Assembly (NCBI GenBank): GCA_937958075.1
Contig: CALFFB010000267.1
Span: forward strand, 1 to 9,174
Reading direction: 5' to 3'
Length of the DNA: 9,174 nt
DNA from: an uncultured Geobacteraceae bacterium
GTDB lineage: Bacteria > Desulfobacterota > Desulfuromonadia > Desulfuromonadales > Geopsychrobacteraceae
Made by a program: the position numbers and the translations under genes. Shown in pieces: positions 6,536 to 9,174 of the stretch (positions are counted from its first letter, which is position 1; every line of letters starts with the position of its first letter). A model generated the notes under the pieces. The model was not told the DNA's origin and ran no database searches. It saw only the letters and a program-made list of their open reading frames with translations.

Positions 6536-9174
6536 AATCAGACGGTTGCGCTGAAAGGTGGCGTTCAGGGAAGCGTCAATGACGCATTCGTACTGTTCGC
6601 AGCGTGCCACCAGCGTCCCCTTTTCCGGGTCCACAAAATCGATATTCGCAATCGCCTTGTGGTTGTTCTGCTCAAGGATTTCCACCCGGATTTCGACACC
6701 CGTCGCCGGGAATCGTTCCTGGTACTGGCGATACCGATCGACAAAGACCGGCAGGGATCCCGCTTTGTACATCTCGAAGCTCCAGAGAATCAGCAGCTGA
6801 AAGCTGCTGTCCAGCACCAGCGGGTCGGCAAACCAGCTGCTGCGCAGGGGCTGGGCGATCCAGCTCGCCGGAGGCGGAGCCGCAGCCGCCAGGGCGCTGA
6901 TCCCCTCCGGCGCACACCCGGTAACCTCGCGAATCCCCTGAAAGTCCTTGCCATGGAAAAGCCGCTTTGACTGATAGATGGATGTCGCCTTATGGGGATA
7001 ATCCGGCAGATCCAGGTCGATGGCCACGGCAGAACTGTCGCCATAGCGGCCGGCAAGGACAATCCGGGCCCGGGCGTGGGCCACCTGCCGTCCCTGGTCA
7101 TCGGTACTGGACAACTCAACGGGCACGACGTGAAGCCCGTCGCTCTTGATGGCCTTGCCGGTCATGACCTGCACATGACACGGCTTATCGGTATCAAGGA
7201 TGACCCCCTTGAGAACCCGCAGATCATTGAGCCCCTGAAATTTCAAACCCGGATTGTTATGGATGGCGGCGTGGGCCAACCATTCGATCATCATCGCCAC
7301 CGGCAAAACGGCCCGACCGTCAATAACGTGGGACTGTAAAAAGGGATACTGCTCTATATCCAGTTCAAGATCAAAAGCCCTGGATACATAGAGATTCTGG
7401 TGTCCTTCCCCTTCGGACTCGGACGCTGCGTCCTGACGGGCACCACCGATCACCAGTTCAACGCCGGCATCGCGGCCACCGGCAAGTTCCTGCAGCAGAT
7501 AATCAGCACCGGCCTTTAAATCGATAACCTCAATACCTTCGCGGGCGAACACCTTCTTCAGCGCCGGGGTCACCATGCCGCCATCCCAGGGGCCCCAGTT
7601 CAGGGAGAGAACCCGACAGTCAGGATGCTGCTGCCGGTACTGTTGTCCCAGTTTATTGAGAACTTCATTGGCGACGGCATAATCCACCTGGCCGACACGG
7701 CCGAAACGCCCTGTAGACGATGAAAACAGCACCAGAAACCGGAGGTCATCGGGATTGACAGCCGCCAGCAGATGGCGGCAACCGGACACCTTGGTGGCAT
7801 AGACATCGGCAAACTGCTCAGGGGTCTTGTCAACGATCAGCTTGTCCGCCAGCACCCCGGCGCCATGGATCAGGCCCCTGACCGGGCCCTGCTCTTCTTC
7901 CAGGTCAGCAATCAGTTGCCGGACAGCGTCCTCGTCCCGCACATCAACACTGTAGTAGCGCGGCGTTGCCCCGGCCTTGAGAATCATATCAAGGGTATGG
8001 CGAATCTCCCGGGCGGCGATGATGGCCTCCGTCTGACGTTGCAGTTCACGCGGTGACGGAGGGGTATCGGCACGCTGCAGCAGTGCCTTTTTAATCGCCG
8101 CCTCATCGGCAAGAGAGCGCAACCAGTCCGGTTCATCCTCGGGCAGGGGGCTGCGTCCCAGCAGGGCCAGGGTCGGTTGACAGGAGCGTGCCAGGGCTAT
8201 AGCCACGGCAGCGGTTACCCCCCGGGCACCGCCGCTGATAACCACCAGATCCCCCGTTTGCAGGGGCAGTTCAGCCGCCGGCGCCGTCAAGGGCGCGTCA
8301 GCCAGCTCCAGGGTCTGCAGTCCGGTAGAGGTGATTCCGACCTCCCGCGGGGCCGCGGTAAAGATCTCATCGACTATCAGCCGGGCGGTCGCGGCCACCT
8401 CCATGCCCATGGCCAGATCGAGGGCTTTGCAATGGATTGCCGGCCATTCGAGGGCGGCGGTTTTACTCAGACCGGCCAACCCGCCCGAGAGCGGATCCTG
8501 AACCGGGTTGCGCCCCGGCAGTCCGAAGCAGCCATTCAGGCGGGAAACCGTCGTCATGAAAGCGCCACCCTTATCAGCGGCAGCCTGCAGCGGCGCCGCC
8601 ACCGTCTTGAGGAGCCTGAAGCTTTGCAGGATGAAGGACGCGTCGGTCCCCTTGAGGGGAGCGATCACCACCAGCCCGGACAGGGTGTCCGGCAGGGTGA
8701 GAGAATCCAGTTCAGTCAGATCGATCTTTTTCGGAAGCAAGCCTTTAGCCGTAAACTCCGTGCACAGGGCGTCAACCAGTTCTGAACCGTCGTCGGTCAA
8801 CCAGACCTGCGCCCCGGCAGAGAACTGAAAGTCCATGGCAGCCCGCTGCCTGGGCAGGGGCACCAGTTTCAGTTCCTGTCGGGACACCCCGGTTGCAGCT
8901 GCTTCTGAAACGGAACCGTCCGCCTGTTCATGGGATTCTGATCCGGACACACTGGCCAGAAAATCGACAATCTGAATGATGGTCTGCAGGGTTCCCAGAT
9001 GTTCCGGCTTGATCGCCGGCAGCTCCGGCAGACGCTCCTGCAGGGCGGAGAGGATCTCCACCCGCTTGATGGAATCGATGCCCAGATCAGTGTCCAGGCT
9101 CATGGACAGTTCCAGCATCTCCACCGGATACCCTGTCTTCTCGGCGATAACCTCCAGCAACGCTGTCGTCACCT
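6524..9174 (-). CDS. pfaA: PfaA/Pfa2-like polyunsaturated fatty acid (secondary lipid) synthase subunit, C-terminal part: ACP-KR-DH (5' partial)
   Basis: This is the C-terminal 883 codons of a multidomain iterative synthase; the TGA stop is at 6526-6524. The frame is open to the right edge. The first in-frame GTG (9172) falls inside an ACP domain, so it is not a credible start and the gene is 5' truncated by the window. Numbering below counts that codon as 1. Domains in order: ACP (about 1-75, LGIDSIKR with Ser34); a low-complexity Ser/Glu/Ala linker; KR (about 115-585, SGGARGVTA nucleotide-binding loop, Ser485/Tyr498); and a double-hotdog DH (about 595-875, His615, Asp788). ACP-KR-DH at the C-terminus is the PfaA/Pfa2 order; KS, malonyl-AT and possibly further ACPs would be expected upstream. 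The protein is presumably cytosolic, with no membrane segment seen. The downstream synthase gene starts 2 nt after the stop. HglE of heterocyst glycolipid synthesis has a similar layout, so the product could be another lipid. Confidence 0.93.
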   Translation of the reverse strand, partial: VTTALLEVIAEKTGYPVEMLELSMSLDTDLGIDSIKRVEILSALQERLPELPAIKPEHLGTLQTIIQIVDFLASVSGSESHEQADGSVSEAAATGVSRQELKLVPLPRQRAAMDFQFSAGAQVWLTDDGSELVDALCTEFTAKGLLPKKIDLTELDSLTLPDTLSGLVVIAPLKGTDASFILQSFRLLKTVAAPLQAAADKGGAFMTTVSRLNGCFGLPGRNPVQDPLSGGLAGLSKTAALEWPAIHCKALDLAMGMEVAATARLIVDEIFTAAPREVGITSTGLQTLELADAPLTAPAAELPLQTGDLVVISGGARGVTAAVAIALARSCQPTLALLGRSPLPEDEPDWLRSLADEAAIKKALLQRADTPPSPRELQRQTEAIIAAREIRHTLDMILKAGATPRYYSVDVRDEDAVRQLIADLEEEQGPVRGLIHGAGVLADKLIVDKTPEQFADVYATKVSGCRHLLAAVNPDDLRFLVLFSSSTGRFGRVGQVDYAVANEVLNKLGQQYRQQHPDCRVLSLNWGPWDGGMVTPALKKVFAREGIEVIDLKAGADYLLQELAGGRDAGVELVIGGARQDAASESEGEGHQNLYVSRAFDLELDIEQYPFLQSHVIDGRAVLPVAMMIEWLAHAAIHNNPGLKFQGLNDLRVLKGVILDTDKPCHVQVMTGKAIKSDGLHVVPVELSSTDDQGRQVAHARARIVLAGRYGDSSAVAIDLDLPDYPHKATSIYQSKRLFHGKDFQGIREVTGCAPEGISALAAAAPPPASWIAQPLRSSWFADPLVLDSSFQLLILWSFEMYKAGSLPVFVDRYRQYQERFPATGVEIRVEILEQNNHKAIANIDFVDPEKGTLVARCEQYECVIDASLNATFQRNRLIGAA
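6548..7390 (-). other. PKS-type double-hotdog dehydratase domain
   Basis: The C-terminal domain carries both signatures of a PKS dehydratase. The first hotdog has HxxxGxxxxP (HVIDGRAVLP, His615, codon 7330-7328). The second has DxxxQ (VLDSSFQL, Asp788 at 6811-6809 and Gln792). All catalytic residues are present, so it should be active. Its place after the KR matches the dehydratase found at the end of PfaA/Pfa2 proteins. It would remove water from 3-hydroxyacyl-ACP to give a 2-trans enoyl, in contrast to the FabA-like domains in the neighbouring protein. Confidence 0.88.
7418..8830 (-). other. Ketoreductase domain with pseudo-SDR half
   Basis: This domain reduces the 3-ketoacyl-ACP to 3-hydroxyacyl-ACP using NAD(P)H. 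It starts with a degenerate Rossmann half (about residues 115-300), followed by the catalytic SDR fold. The nucleotide-binding loop SGGARGVTA is at residues 313-321. Catalytic Ser485 (FSSSTG) and Tyr498 (VDYAVAN) are 13 residues apart, with Asn502 following. A helical insertion rich in Glu/Arg between the first beta-alpha-beta unit and the 'YYSVDVRDED' strand resembles that in PfaA-type KRs. The loop VLADK keeps the diagnostic Asp443 of B-type KRs, which suggests a D-3-hydroxy product; that is inference from modular PKS rules. Confidence 0.9.
8948..9174 (-). other. Acyl carrier protein domain (last of a possible tandem)
   Basis: A helical carrier domain lies at the window's right edge. The motif LGIDSIKRVEIL contains the phosphopantetheine-accepting serine (Ser34 in window numbering, codon 9073-9071). 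GIDSIKR is the form typical of PfaA-class ACPs, where marine PfaA proteins carry several in tandem. Only this copy is visible, so the number of repeats cannot be told. It would hold the growing acyl chain as a thioester and needs a phosphopantetheinyl transferase encoded elsewhere. Confidence 0.93.

Noticed and set aside
9170..9172. GTG at the right edge as the start of the upstream gene
   Set aside because: It falls at the start of an ACP helix, and PfaA-type ACPs always follow KS and AT domains, so it is an internal valine codon.

Overview
The window is almost entirely coding, and all of it lies on the minus strand. It holds parts of two very large, adjacent genes for a PfaA/PfaC-type iterative lipid synthase. 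This is the polyketide-synthase-like class that makes polyunsaturated fatty acids and related 'secondary lipids'. Both genes run off the window: the upstream gene lacks its 5' end (right edge) and the downstream gene lacks its 3' end (left edge). I translated the downstream gene codon by codon from 6521 to the left edge and found no stop or frameshift in 2,173 codons.

Layout in the direction of transcription (right to left): (1) 9174-6524, the C-terminal part of a PfaA/Pfa2-like protein, with one acyl carrier protein (ACP) domain, a ketoreductase (KR) with a pseudo-SDR half, and a C-terminal PKS-type double-hotdog dehydratase (DH). (2) A 2-nt intergenic gap. (3) 6521-1, a PfaC/Pfa3-like protein ordered ketosynthase (KS) - chain-length-factor-like KS (CLF) - acyltransferase (AT) - helical linker - FabA-like double-hotdog DH1 - first hotdog of a second FabA-like DH2, then the window edge.

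Taken together, the ACP carries the growing chain, the KS/CLF pair extends it, and the KR reduces the 3-keto group. The PKS-type DH and the FabA-like DHs then remove water, with the FabA-like ones able in principle to set or isomerise double bonds. The AT loads or unloads acyl groups. An enoyl reductase (PfaD/Pfa1) and a phosphopantetheinyl transferase are needed in known systems and are not in the window. The upstream KS, malonyl-AT and any further ACPs of the first protein would lie past the right edge.

An AT inside the KS-CLF-DH protein differs from marine gammaproteobacterial systems, where the AT is the separate PfaB. It recalls the Pfa3 proteins of terrestrial myxobacteria (KS-CLF-AT-DH-DH, with a C-terminal AGPAT). 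GC-rich sequence and this architecture suggest a deltaproteobacterial-type host (myxobacteria, Desulfuromonadales or relatives), but this is inference. I saw no RNA genes, mobile elements, CRISPR arrays, terminators or non-coding stretches longer than a few bases. The many plus-strand open frames are antisense shadows of these two genes.
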